64,000 nt of DNA from Acanthosepion esculentum (GCA_964036315.1 OZ038508.1:47980524-48044523); one strand, 5' to 3'; positions 21,681-32,524 are shown, counted from the first letter of the stretch. Program-made: numbers and translations. The notes: generated from the letters alone by a model not told the origin.

Positions 21681-21683
<3 letters not shown>

Positions 21684-22228
21684 ACTGGTAAAAAAAAATA
21701 TATCCACCCACATAACAAGTTAGCGATAATTGAGCACTGGAAGATATACAAAAAGAACAAAATCGAAACAACTCAGAGATGGTATGAACACCAACCAGAC
21801 ACAGCTACCTAGAATAACGATGTAACTATCCTGTGGGACATGCCAATTAAAACTGGCAGGGAAATAAAACCCAACAGACTTGATATTATCATAAAAGACA
21901 CTAAAGTCAGGAAGTGTATGCTTATTGTTATAGCAGTATAAGCTGAGATAAACACCTCCATGAAAATTAACAGGATGTGGGGGATGAAGACTGAGATTGT
22001 AATAACAGTAATCGGATCACTGGGCCTCGTGAGAAAAAGAATGGAAAATTTTACTAACACTGCCACAGGTAGCATCAAGATGCCATTTGCCCGGATGATT
22101 GCCCAGCAAAGAACACCCCATATACTAAGAAATGTGGTATCAATTATATGGTAATTTCCTATAGGTCCTAAGGACCATAGTTTGGGCCTGGCTCTACAAG
22201 ATACAAAGCAGGAAACATAATATACACA

Positions 22229-22231
<3 letters not shown>
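21681..22231 (+). pseudogene. R4/Dong-type LINE endonuclease, fragment 2
   Basis: Same domain, more diverged: WYEHQPDTAT, ILWDMPIKTGREIKPNRLDI, CMLIVIAV and, open from 21960 to 22154, MWGMKTEIVITVIGSLGLV, then TPHILRNVVSI at the C-terminus. RPD reads RLD, and IDMAVP reads IVIAV followed by a stop. Relative to fragment 1 it lacks about 30 residues between IAV and MKI. The 3' flank ends acataatatacacaa followed by (AAT)n. It is non-functional. Confidence 0.7.

Positions 22232-22274
<43 letters not shown>
22229..22274 (+). repeat. (AAT)n microsatellite, LINE tail
   Basis: About 45 bp of AAT repeats at the 3' end of fragment 2. Confidence 0.95.
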
Positions 22275-22276
<2 letters not shown>

Positions 22277-22706
22277 CGTCTACTAGGCCGGTTAGCCAAT
22301 CCCTATTGCAGACGCTCGCTCAGGCATATTTGTGCTTGCTTAACACCCATAGAGCGCACCTGTTGTTTATACTGAAACGAGCAGACCTTAGTTACAGTTT
22401 CTGGGAAAGAGCGTGTTATCTAGCGTGATCAACAACTTGAACAAGGCCAGCATGCTCAAGCCCTCGGCCACGATGACATGTGACTTCGTGGTAGCATAGC
22501 TGTCGACGTCCTCCATGAGTTCCGTCTTCACTCACAAGGTTTGGGTCAACCCGTGGTATGTTTTTTAGGTACTTTCCAAAGGTGCCGCACGCTGGGATCG
22601 ACCCCTCCATTCAGATAACATCAGGAAATCTCCTTCCTGACAAATCGACCATGGTGCGTTTTGAAGCCGGGTTTTTAATGGTCAGAATGCTAACGTTTTA
22701 AGACTC
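22275..22706. other. no gene recognised, bounded by (AAT)n
   Basis: GC content is higher than in the surroundings. A 64-codon minus-strand frame (22416-22610, starting MEGSIPACGTFGK) has no known motif. Lying between two (AAT)n tracts, it may be another truncated element whose coding end is missing, but nothing proves that. Confidence 0.35.
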
Positions 22707-22762
22707 GTGCCAATAATAATAATAATAATAATAATGATAATAATAATAATAATAATAATAAT
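22707..22762 (+). repeat. (AAT)n microsatellite
   Basis: AAT repeats with a few AATG interruptions. Confidence 0.95.
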
Positions 22763-22954
22763 GATCAACAGCAAGCAATCAATAATATATAGTGAATAAA
22801 AAAGATAACAATGAAATGTGGAACAGAAATTACCATCCATAAGACAATGCATAGTTTGGCGTCATAATAAAAACCGCCAGTCGCGAGGTAACTTGTGATC
22901 GGCAGTCGTTGTGCTAAATGTGTAACTGACATATTTCTTTCTTCTTTATTTTTA

Positions 22955-23310
22955 TGTGCCATGTCCTTTCAGGACGTGGGCGATCATGGCTCTCCACCTC
23001 CTTCTATCCCTTGCAGCTCTCAAAAATTTCCTTTCCTCTGCTTCCACCCCCAGGCCACGTTCTGTCATCCACTTGCTTACGTCCGCCAGGTGTGTCACGC
23101 GTCGAGTTCCCTTGTCTCTCTTACCCTCTAATGGACCCGTGAGTATCAGATTCTCCAGGCACTCCTTTCTCATTATGCATCCCAGAAACTTCAGCTGCCT
23201 CTTCCTGATATTAAGTATAAGCTTCCTCGTTGTTTGCAAACTCTCTAAGATCTCATTGTTTCTCAGAGGGCCCGGCCCATGATATCCTTAGCATCCTTCT
23301 GTAGAACCAC
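22955..23310 (-). pseudogene. RTE-type LINE, C-terminal end
   Basis: The minus strand encodes, from 23310 downward, MWFYRRMLRISW-like residues (VWFYRRMLRIS), then a frame change, then IRKRQLKFLGCIMRKECLEN, LADVSKWMTERGLGVEAEER and RRRWRAMIAHVLKGHGT with a stop at the 22952 end. This is the region after the reverse transcriptase in endonuclease/RT LINEs of the RTE type common in molluscs. The reading frame is open for 95 codons (22952-23239). 5' truncation and a frameshift make it dead. Confidence 0.75.
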
Positions 23311-24507
23311 ATACATATTTAGGATTCCGTGAAGCACCGAAAAAGAGATCTTTGACGTAGTGTAATGTTTAGCAAGATTTTCCTGGCTTGTTCAATTATT
23401 ATGAATGAATAGCGAGTTTGGTTCTTGCTGTGCCCCATACTATCCGTCTTGTGCCACATCTTCAAAAAGCACCATGCAGGACTGATTTTTTTTTTTTTTT
23501 TTACAAATAAGTCAACGTTAGTTTTAAGGAAAAAAAACAAAAACATATTCTGAATTCATTGATATAAATATTTTGGCAGAAAGCTGATCAATGTGAAAGA
23601 TAATCTTTTTTTTAAAAAAAAGAAAGAAAAAGAAACTTAAGCACGATAAGAAACTGCACAAAAGATTCAGATAAATAATAAACAGTATTCTATCATTTCC
23701 AATTAGGAACTTTTCGGAATTTAGTAAAATGGATTTCACACAACCTTATGTAAAGAAACATCGCTGAGTGTTTGAAAACTCGCCTTTGTCCCCTTGCGCA
23801 GCGCGAATAAATATTTCGGACGCAGGACTCATGAAAAAGGCGTCAAAAGAACGCGCGAAAGCAAAGAACGCCGGGCTTTTTCAAATGTTTTTTTGCCAAA
23901 GAACATCTGCTAACAGCTGGCAGATTCCGTGGCCAAAGCAATATAAAAGAAAATGGTGTACAATCTTTTTGCCATTTCTATTTTTACTCTTTTAACCGCA
24001 GGATGACTTAGAGATGGGACACGTTTCCGCCCTGAGAGATACTTTGTCTCTAGAAAAAAAAAAAACATCTCACATTTTTTTTTTACAGTTAGGTTCAACT
24101 TGTACTAGGGCCGCGGGCACACTCGAGGTAGAGGTTTACAGAGTAAGATCAAAGCTTATGTAGTTATGTGAGCAAGATAACGGTTGACCCTAGACTCAAA
24201 CAGGTTAAGATTGTAATGTTCGGGCGTCGGTTTTACAGAGCTGTCATTCGCGGAAAAAAGATGCTTGAGTAGAAATTACTTCTCAGCAATAGAAGACGGA
24301 GTTAACAACAATGTGCGTAACATGGGGGTTAGCACTCATGGAACTAAGAAATGTCGTTTGTCCGAGAATTTTCCATTGTAGCGATAGATTAGTGAGAGGC
24401 ATGCGACATCTCATCTGTGGGAGAGGTGTTGTTGAATGCAAAATATTTTGTCACTTATAAGGTGGCGGAAACTTTGCGAAGTCTATGAATTTGAACATAA
24501 AATAGTA
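23311..24507. other. no gene recognised
   Basis: AT-rich sequence with homopolymer runs (T at 23488-23502, A at 24053-24064). Short open frames on both strands lack motifs. No repeat family from elsewhere in the window is obvious. Confidence 0.4.
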
Positions 24508-24694
24508 CAGTGTAACCCGGATATAAGAGACCCTGATATAAGAGAAACCCGGATATAAGATAGATTTTATCTGGTCCCAAATTAGAGCCTGTGTTAATGT
24601 ATATATAATAGACCAAACCCGGATATAAGAGAAATCCGGATATAAGAGACTTCTTCTCCGGTCTCGAAAACTCTCTTATATCCGGGTTACACTG
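24508..24694. mobile_element. MITE with cagtgtaacccgg inverted ends, copy 1
   Basis: A 187-bp unit with ends cagtgtaacccggatataag and its reverse complement, flanked by TA on both sides (24506-24507, 24695-24696). The TA duplication and CAGT end are typical of Tc1/mariner/pogo-type elements, so it is likely mobilised by such a transposase in trans. Internal extra copies of cccggatataaga give it a repeated look. No coding capacity. A shorter copy lies at 51227-51325. Confidence 0.85.
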
Positions 24695-24844
24695 TATAAC
24701 AAACATCATAGAACGTTTACTTGAAAACAAACTGGAATACTTAATAATTCTTCCAAACACAGTAAGTTCTATAGTAAGGGTTTCTTTACTCGCACTTCTC
24801 ACTAGCGCATCATTCTTCCGGCTTCTTGTTTTTTAGTTAACGTT

Positions 24845-24990
24845 GATCTTCAAAAATTTAAATGCAATTGTTAATCTTTATCTTCTGTCTTTTTAATTCC
24901 TCTATTTAACATTGTTTTTCTCATATGATTTCACTTTCAATAGCACCTTCCGGCTTAGTTGCTGCCTTGATTGGAGTGAAATAAGTAAAA
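24845..24990 (+). mobile_element. Jockey-type LINE 3' end fragment
   Basis: It ends gccttgattggagtgaaata followed by agt and an A run, matching the 3' terminus (gggtgaaat) shared by the LINE copies at 45472, 58160 and 63280. The rest is decayed 3' untranslated sequence. Confidence 0.55.
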
Positions 24991-25103
24991 AAAAAAAAAA
25001 AAACTCTTAGAAAATATGTCACCCTATATTTTTTTGAGGAACTTCATACAAACATACGTATGAAAAAGTTATCTTTGATTTATTTATTTTTTTTTTTTTA
25101 GCG

Positions 25104-25430
25104 ATGGCGCGTTATCATTATTTAAACTTTATCGGACTATTGTCCATATCTTTGTTGTTTTTTAAAACCTGTCTCGATTTCGAAGATGACGCGTTATCAT
25201 TATTTAATCTATATTGGACGATGGTCCTTATTTTTGTTGTTTTTATCATCTGAACACCTCCTGTCTTGATATCGGGGATCATTCGTATCAATATTTACGC
25301 TATTTATATGGGACTATTGTCCTCATCTTTGGTGTTTCTTTTCATCTGATCACCTCCTGTCTGGATTTCTGGGATGATGCGTTATCATAATTCTATTTAT
25401 ATCGGACTGATGCCCTCATTTGTGTTGGTT
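25104..25430 (-). repeat. four tandem ~90-bp units
   Basis: Units begin near 25104, 25190, 25278 and 25374 with gatgacgcgttatcattatt-like sequence and each includes ggactattgtcctcatcttt. On the minus strand this matches the dispersed module at 30540-30608 and 36660-36731 (gatgaggacaacagtccgaa). The block is a local tandem amplification of a piece of that dispersed repeat. Confidence 0.65.
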
Positions 25431-25479
25431 TATGTAAATAAATGTTCTGGATTTTAATTAAGAGGAATTAATTACATTT

Positions 25480-25592
25480 AGCCGTCGGAATATGCGGGTC
25501 ATTTCGTAGAAAATATGCATCCTTCCACAGAAATCGAACCTGGGAACAGTCATTCGATTCCTGTCGAAGAGCGCATATTTTCTATAAAATTT
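25480..25592 (-). repeat. inverted repeat with tRNA B-box-like motif
   Basis: tagaaaatatgc (25507-25518) and gcatattttcta (about 25571-25582) form inverted arms. On the minus strand CCCAGGTTCGATTTCTG lies between them and looks like a tRNA B box. No A box is convincing. Confidence 0.3.
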
Positions 25593-25745
25593 CTCGAACA
25601 TTCAAGTCGGTAAAGGTAATTAATACTGTTTAATTTTAAAAAAAAAACCCCAAAAACAGAGCGTTTACTTAAATAAATTATATCTATAAAAATAACGTAT
25701 AAACAGAAAATATATTAAATAATTGTCGGACATAATTCATTTCAT

Positions 25746-25930
<185 letters not shown>

Positions 25931-26115
25931 GATACAGAAAAGGTTAATGGTTAGAGTTGAATCAAACGAGAAAATAGTCGTATTAAAAAGTACCCAATAT
26001 ACGCGTGAAAAAAATAAAATATGAAATAAAAATGACATGTAGAGATTTTAACTTTAAAAATCAAGAGATCAGTTGAATCTGCTACCTTGGTTTCAGACTT
26101 AAGGCATCCTCATGC
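25931..26115. repeat. dispersed repeat after (TA)n, copy 1
   Basis: Homologous to 47530-47705. Shared landmarks in order are gttaatggtt, aaaagtaccc/aaagtgctca, cgtgaaaaaaat, cttttaacttta-like, agttgaatc and taccttggtttca. Both copies follow (TA)n directly. No coding potential or known terminal motifs. Confidence 0.6.
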
Positions 26116-26146
26116 GATTTTTATAAACAGAATCCATAAGCACATT

Positions 26147-26148
26147 AT

Positions 26149-26193
<45 letters not shown>

Positions 26194-26258
26194 CAGACCT
26201 TTCATTCTATCTATGTGTTCATGTCTGTCGTTTATATTTCAGACAGTTAATATATATA

Positions 26259-26308
<50 letters not shown>
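26147..26308. repeat. (CA)n, (TA)n and (TCTA)n microsatellites
   Basis: CA at 26147-26173, TA to 26192, then TCTA tetranucleotides at 26259-26308. Confidence 0.95.
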
Positions 26309-28427
26309 CTATGTATGTTGGTGTGTTTATACTTGTGTTTATCTGTTTTTTGTCTTTATATTCCATAATCTTTAATCTTCAGGAAAATGTGATGCTTGTT
26401 CCGCCCTTTTGCGGTTTTTCGCTAAGCAGGCACGCATGCGTGTTTCCACGTGTCTGTCCTCGTGTTATTTTAAGTTTTCATATTTACGTCATTGCCGAGC
26501 TTGAAATTCAAGCACGCGTTTTCTGCACGCCCGTATCTTTCTCGCGCGCCGTTTAACATGTGAAATTATATTAATTTACCAGCGGGCGAAAGTTGAAAAG
26601 ATGCTTTCTCTCGTCGTCTTTAATTTGAAAACAAACTCAACAGAAGGAAATTCTTCTGTGATTACTTGACTCTTTAATTAATTTCCTATGCTGAAACAAT
26701 GTTTCTCCTTCTGCGATCGCCGCTACAAACTCTTTCGATCGTGCGATCGCGATTATCACGCGGAAACTGTGCGAGAAAAATCTTCTCCTCTCGGTATGTT
26801 TATCGTTGTGCATGTTTTCAAAGCCTGCATCCACCCGCCATAATCCATCATTAAAAAAAAAAATCGCCGCTTTAAATAGATTCCTGCAGATAACTTCAAG
26901 GATTTCGATTACTTACCTTAAACTGCTTACCTTTCCCCTTCCAAGAAACAACTGGGGATTAGAATTCAAGAAGAAAAGGAACCTTCTGATAAATTATTTT
27001 ACAGTTAAAACATTCGAATATATCGTCCATTCAGTTATTATTTCAGTAAAAGAAGCGTATTCAAATTTAAATCGAGCAAATTCTATTCTTATGGTTCAAC
27101 TACTAGAGTTAGTAGTTTTAGAAATCGGAAATTCTCTCGTCTTCGTGTAAATAATCCGAAAGGTATAGTTTCAATAAACATTTATATTTAATGGGTAGAA
27201 CGCATATAGTGGTTTATCAGTTATAGTGAAGTGTATACGTGTTGAAAAATATTAGTTTGATTTGGCCTTGTTAGTTAGATAGCGCACCATAAGAGGGGTA
27301 TAAAACAATAAAATAAATTTTTAAAGTGAAACAACATGTTTATATACATATAAATCAATTAAGGTATCTACTGTTGACCACGTTCACCATATTCTATGAA
27401 TATAGAATCCAGCGCTGTTCAATGAATCAACGTTAATGATTAACACTCACGAGTCAGACACTCTACTGAATCTGACTATATCGCCAATACCACGAGCAGC
27501 TGTTCCGTAATTCTTAAGTCTTCGATATCAAAGTCTGGCAGTGAATATTCCAGAAAAAAAACATGGCAGTTGCATTGAATATTTTGAGTCTTCTGAATGG
27601 CTAATTCTTCAATTGGAGAACTAAAAAATGAGTCAGCTCATTTTCGCTGGCTCACTAGTACACCAAGGTACACAAAAACTCCAACATCTACAAATAAAAT
27701 TAATGAATTTTGGTTGATAAAAGTTCGTCAAAATGTTCGTAGGAGTGCTTGCAAGAACGAGTATATGAGTACGTAGGCAGGAACGTATGTATGTATGTAT
27801 GTATGTATGTATCAGCGTTATTGTAGGGTAGGAATGTCTTTGAAGTAATCGCTCAGTCTTAAAATGTTCCGTTCGTTTATCAAGTATAAAAGAGGCGAGG
27901 GAGAAAGGTAGAGATAATAATAACGATCGATTGACGTTTGTCAAGGGACGTGTTAATACGCTCGTCTCCTTCTCTGTGGTGACAGGCGAAGTTGTCCGTC
28001 TTTTATTTTGTTTGTGGGGCTTGAAAAGATAATTTCGGAATTCACTTCCGGATATGATTCGAGAACTTTCCATTGAACGAGGGAAAAAAAATTCGCGTCT
28101 GCTCACGAAAAGATCCGTAAAAAAATTTGTTTCTGAGAATTGAAGGTTATTTGAATTTTGTTTTTAAATGTTTCCTAGTTTTCTATTGTCCGAAAAACAT
28201 TTCGCATCAAGGTGTGAAATTTCACGAATTTTGTTTTGGATTCGCTTTTGCGTGTATGTTAAGCAAAGTTTGTAAATTCGAGTCTTTTTAATTTCTCACA
28301 AAAGCAATGAGTCAGTGCTTAGCATTTGAATTTTACATCTAGATCTTGTTTTGTTCACTACACGCAAAGCGTATCTATACAAAACTTTATCTGATTTATT
28401 TACATATATATATATATATATTATGTC
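26309..28427. other. 2.1 kb without recognisable gene or repeat
   Basis: Mixed-composition DNA with a (GTAT)n tract at 27787-27812. The longest open frame (27633-28106, minus) is low-complexity in its second half because it reads through that tract and shows no domain. It is one of the few intervals without detectable mobile-element homology to the rest of the window. Confidence 0.4.
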
Positions 28428-28500
28428 ATTTTTTAAAAAAATATGATTCCTTCACTACATAAGAGTTCTCATGTTTCAAAAGTGAGAGCCGAGACACCTA
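28428..28500 (-). repeat. fragment of hairpin repeat seen at 32519-32720
   Basis: On the minus strand it reads gaaacatgagaactcttatg and then a T-rich end, matching the right half of the palindrome at 32645-32703. A short (TA)n precedes it at 28406-28420. Confidence 0.55.
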
Positions 28501-28742
28501 ATATGATTTTTTAAATTAAGTCGAATTAAGGTGTCTGGTCACGCTTCCGCGTCAAGCGAATTCTTGATTTAACAATAGCCACATCAATGTCGAAGGGAAA
28601 AAAAGGTTTTAAAAAAGAAAGAGCCAGGAACATGAAAGTCTGTCGAAAATAATCGCACAGATACAGGTTCAAGGCCCAAACAAAAAACCCCGATACGAGT
28701 AAACAACTAACCAAAGAGCTCGATACAAACGTAGAGCAAAGC

Positions 28743-28803
28743 TAGTCAAACCTAATGAGCCAGACAAATCTACCTTGGTAGGTTTGTCTGACTCATTAGG
28801 TTT

Positions 28804-28808
<5 letters not shown>
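28743..28808. repeat. 66-bp near-perfect palindrome
   Basis: Arms 28743-28774 and 28777-28808 are reverse complements except for two positions, with a 2-bp centre. The ends are ta-gtcaaacctaat and attaggtttgac-ta. It could be a micro-MITE lacking internal sequence, or a hairpin RNA source. It abuts (TA)n. Confidence 0.75.

Positions 28809-28871
<63 letters not shown>
28807..28871. repeat. (TA)n microsatellite
   Basis: About 65 bp of TA directly after the palindrome. Confidence 0.97.
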
Positions 28872-28875
<4 letters not shown>

Positions 28876-29501
28876 TACATGAACGAATTCACCCGAATAA
28901 AAAATTAAAATAAATTAAAAATCAAATTAATTAATTACCTACTACAACAAATTTTAAACAACTAACATTACCTCAAATATAAAACGCCAAAATTACAACA
29001 AACGAACATTATCTATGAGTTCAATAATCCCTTAAGGAACTGTACTCCCTATCAAACCGAATTCATAAATAATTGCATCGGTCACACGACGACATGACTA
29101 TCCTGACTCCTTATGTTACAACAATCTGATCATAGCTCCATTTGAATCCGTTTAAACCAACACAAAATATTACCAAACTCTATCCGAAATATACTAGTAG
29201 AAAATACATACAAAATAAATATATCCACATGCAACAAAAGATTAAAATAATGGAAACCTTAATAAAAAATACAAAACGAAACTTATTAATATTAATTACG
29301 AACAAGGCCAAAATGTGCTATCCGTATTCGGAAATTAAAAACATTACTACAACACTAAACAAACATACACACATCTGACACATCTAGTTAAATTGAAAAA
29401 TAAAATCATCCTGGATAATGGCTAAAAGTATAGCAGAAAGCACTCAGAATTATAAAACATTTGGACAGTTTCGAAACAGTTTGTGTCCCACAAAGAAAAC
29501 A

Positions 29502-29502
<1 letters not shown>
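28872..29502. other. AT-rich interval, no gene recognised
   Basis: A-rich on the plus strand. The open frame at 29142-29378 has many K, N, T and I codons, as expected from composition alone, and no motif. Confidence 0.4.
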
Positions 29503-30084
<582 letters not shown>

Positions 30085-30158
<74 letters not shown>

Positions 30159-30191
30159 CTGATCTTATATATATATATATATATATATATA
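30085..30191. repeat. (TA)n microsatellites
   Basis: TA at 30085-30152 and 30168-30191, with a repeated tataactgatct/tataactcatct spacer. Confidence 0.95.
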
Positions 30192-30299
30192 CTTATTAAA
30201 GAAAAACAGACCACTTTAAGTCTCCATGTAATAATTTATTTCACGATAGCCCTTTTAAAGGACGTAGGATCATCAGACTGCACTTCCAAAAGGTGAAAG
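30192..30299 (-). repeat. hairpin repeat with CTGATGA, copy 1
   Basis: Minus strand: cagtctgatgatcctacgtc, then an imperfect hairpin (gtccttt/aaagggc), then gtgaaataaattattacatg. A related order (ctgatga, hairpin, ggaataaatta, catgga, tttaag) is seen at 62036-62130. The layout resembles Penelope-like terminal repeats that carry hammerheads, but the stem next to CTGATGA is broken, so I do not call a ribozyme. It lies between (TA)n tracts. Confidence 0.45.
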
Positions 30300-30300
30300 G

Positions 30301-30354
<54 letters not shown>

Positions 30355-30425
30355 TGATGTCATCTGTATATTTCATAGGATCAACAGGATCAAATACGAT
30401 TATCCACTAAATGTTTCATATGATA

Positions 30426-30476
<51 letters not shown>
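30301..30476. repeat. (TA)n and (TG)n microsatellites
   Basis: TA at 30301-30348, then a TA/TG compound at 30426-30476. Confidence 0.95.
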
Positions 30477-30480
30477 ATTA

Positions 30481-30610
30481 TTCACATTATTTAGATTGCT
30501 GTCCTCATCTTTGTTAGCATATTCACAATTGGCAACAAAGATGAGGACAACAGTCCGAACAATGTAAATAATTTCAATACCTCATCTCATAAATATAGAC
30601 AGATATATAT
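30481..30610. repeat. inverted copies of a dispersed module
   Basis: attgctgtcctcatctttgt (about 30495-30514) is followed by its inverted counterpart acaaagatgaggacaacagt (about 30535-30554). The right copy continues ataatttcaatacctcatct, as does 36690-36720. Confidence 0.65.
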
Positions 30611-30624
30611 TTTCGAATTATGTA

Positions 30625-32262
30625 TTAGGTCATCCCATAAGTTCTGTCCCAATTTTCACTTTTTGTTAAAATGAACGAAATTTAAAAGTTATATTATAAT
30701 GTCTAATGGACCTGAACATTATTTTTATGTTTAGATGCATTTAAACTGATCAAATATTATTTCAGAGAACAATAAAATTAAATTTTCTTTGATTAAAACC
30801 CTGCTAACATGGAAGTACCCAAGAATCTTTTCAGGCACATAATGCTTTATGAGTTCAAAAAAGGAAACTCAGCAGACGAAGCGGCTAGAAACATTCACTC
30901 AGTTTATGCAGAGGAATGTGTGAATGAAAGAACTTGCAGAAGATGGTTTGCAATATTCAGAGGTGGAGATTTCACCCTTGAAGATGAAGATCGAACCGGA
31001 CATCCAGTTGAGTGTGATGAAAAGCTTCTTGAAACAGCCCTTGAAGAAAATCCTGCTTTATTAGTTGAGGAATTGGCAGTGGTTCTCAGTTCAAACCATA
31101 CAACTGTTCATCGTCATCTTCCACAACTTGGAAAAGTTCCCAAACTTGGAAAATGGGTGCCTCTTGAATTGTTTGAAAACAACCTCAAATCCCGAGTTGA
31201 CATCTGCTCTTCTCTCCATTCTCGCCAACTTGTTTCACCTTTTTTGGATAGACTTGTGATTGGCAATGAAAAATGGATAATTTGAGGCGCATAATGCTTT
31301 ATGAGTTCAAGAAAGGAAACTTAGCAACCGAAGCACCTAGAAACATTCACTCAGTTTATGCAGAGGAATGTGTGAAATTAAGAACTTGCCGAAGATGGTT
31401 TGCAAAATTCAGAGGTGGAGATTTCACCCTTGAAGATGAAGATCGAACCGGACTTCCAATTGAATTTGATGAAAAGCTTCTTGAAGCAGACCTTGAAGAA
31501 AATCCTGCTTTATCAGGTGAGGAATTGGCAGTGGTTCTCAGTTCAAACCATACAACTGTTCATCGTCATCTTCAACAATTTGGAAAAGTTCACAAACTTG
31601 GAAAACGGGTGTCTCATGAATTGTCTGAAAACAACCTCAAATCCCGAGTTGACATCTGCTCTTCTCTCCATTCTCGCCAACTTCTTTCACCTTTTTTGGA
31701 TAGACATGTGACTGGCGACGAAAAATGGATCTCTTATCGTAATGTTAAGCGTCGTAGACAGTGGCTTGGCAAATGGGAAGGACCCCAGCCACAGCCGAGA
31801 AGGGAACTTCATGGGCAAAATGTTCTTCTTTCAGGCTTTGTGGAAAAAAGACCTGCTCTAGTGAATCAAAAACGGGTGATGTTTCATCAGGACAATGCGC
31901 GACCACACACAGCAAGAATCACGTCACAATAGATCGAAGAACTTGGTTGGGAGAAAATTCCTCATCCATCTTATTCTCCTGACCTTGCTCCTTCAGACTA
32001 CCATTTGTTTCGTAGCTTACAGAATCATTTGGAAGAAACAGCTTTTGTAACACAGGAAGAGGTTAAAACTGACATTTGTGAGTTCTTCGAATCAAAGCCA
32101 AAAGAATTTTACAGTAATGGAATTAGTAAGCTTGTTAATAGATGGAAGGAATCATAGATAATCAGGGAAAATACATTGTTGATTGAATCTGTAATTAAAT
32201 GTAACATTTGGTCACTTGTTTTCTTTATTCAAAATTAGGACAGAACTTATGGGATGACATGA
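30625..32262 (+). mobile_element. mariner element with internal duplication
   Basis: Terminal inverted repeats share gtcatcccataagttctgtc at both ends. The left end starts ttaggtcatccc at 30625; the right ends gggatgacatga at 32262. A TA duplication flanks it (30623-30624, 32263-32264). Length is 1638 bp; without the 452-bp duplication it would be about 1186 bp, close to a typical mariner. It lies at the edge of a tRNA-like repeat (32265-32330). Confidence 0.9.
30809..32157 (+). pseudogene. mariner transposase, DD34D, N-terminal half duplicated
   Basis: The first open frame (30809-31285) carries MEVPKNLFRHIMLYEFKKG, the helix-turn-helix region and TTVHRHL, and stops at EKWII just after the first catalytic position, which is N (IGNEKW). 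The second (31273-31932) repeats the same residues from IMLYEFKKGN and continues with TGDEKW (first D), HQDNARPHT (second D) and a TAG stop at 31930-31932. Beyond the stop the frame goes on with YSPDLAPSDYHLF (third D, 34 residues after the second) to a stop at 32155-32157. The repeat offset is 452 bp, not a multiple of 3, so the duplication changes frame. DD34D is the mariner signature. Either the duplication or the TAG prevents a normal enzyme. Confidence 0.9.
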
Positions 32263-32264
32263 TA

Positions 32265-32330
32265 TTTGTCCCAACGTGGATCGAACTCCATAGGCAATTC
32301 CTAACCAGAGTAGCATAATTAAATACTACC
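32265..32330 (-). mobile_element. tRNA-like (SINE head) remnant
   Basis: The minus strand reads ctctggttaggaattgccta and gagttcgatccacgttggga, that is, an A-box half and a good B box (GTTCGATCC) at tRNA-like spacing. The mariner's TA duplication abuts it, so the mariner may have inserted into the SINE, removing continuity with its body. No anticodon-stem fold could be confirmed; not a functional tRNA. Confidence 0.4.
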
Positions 32331-32444
32331 CTGATACTGTCTTTACCTGCCTCAGGTAATGATTACAACAGAGAATCATAAAAAGCTGTGACCAATAGAA
32401 AATATATTTATAAATGTTTGCTCACACAAAGAATACGCCCACAC

Positions 32445-32448
<4 letters not shown>

Positions 32449-32518
<70 letters not shown>
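32449..32518. repeat. (TA)n microsatellite
   Basis: About 70 bp of alternating TA. Confidence 0.97.

Positions 32519-32524
<6 letters not shown>

Noticed and set aside
22416..22610. 64-codon minus-strand frame as a gene
   Set aside because: No known motif; it lies between AAT tracts that mark mobile debris.
27633..28106. 157-codon minus-strand open frame
   Set aside because: No domain, the second half reads through (GTAT)n, and no supporting signals.
28872..29502. Nuclear copy of mitochondrial DNA, suggested by AT-rich open frames
   Set aside because: No mitochondrial protein or tRNA sequence is recognisable.
30192..30299. CTGATGA hairpin as an active hammerhead
   Set aside because: The stem adjacent to CTGATGA has five mismatches, and no cleavage triplet is positioned to pair stem I.
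32265..32330. A functional tRNA gene
   Set aside because: Only A/B-box-like motifs; acceptor and anticodon stems do not pair well, and a mariner adjoins the 3' side.
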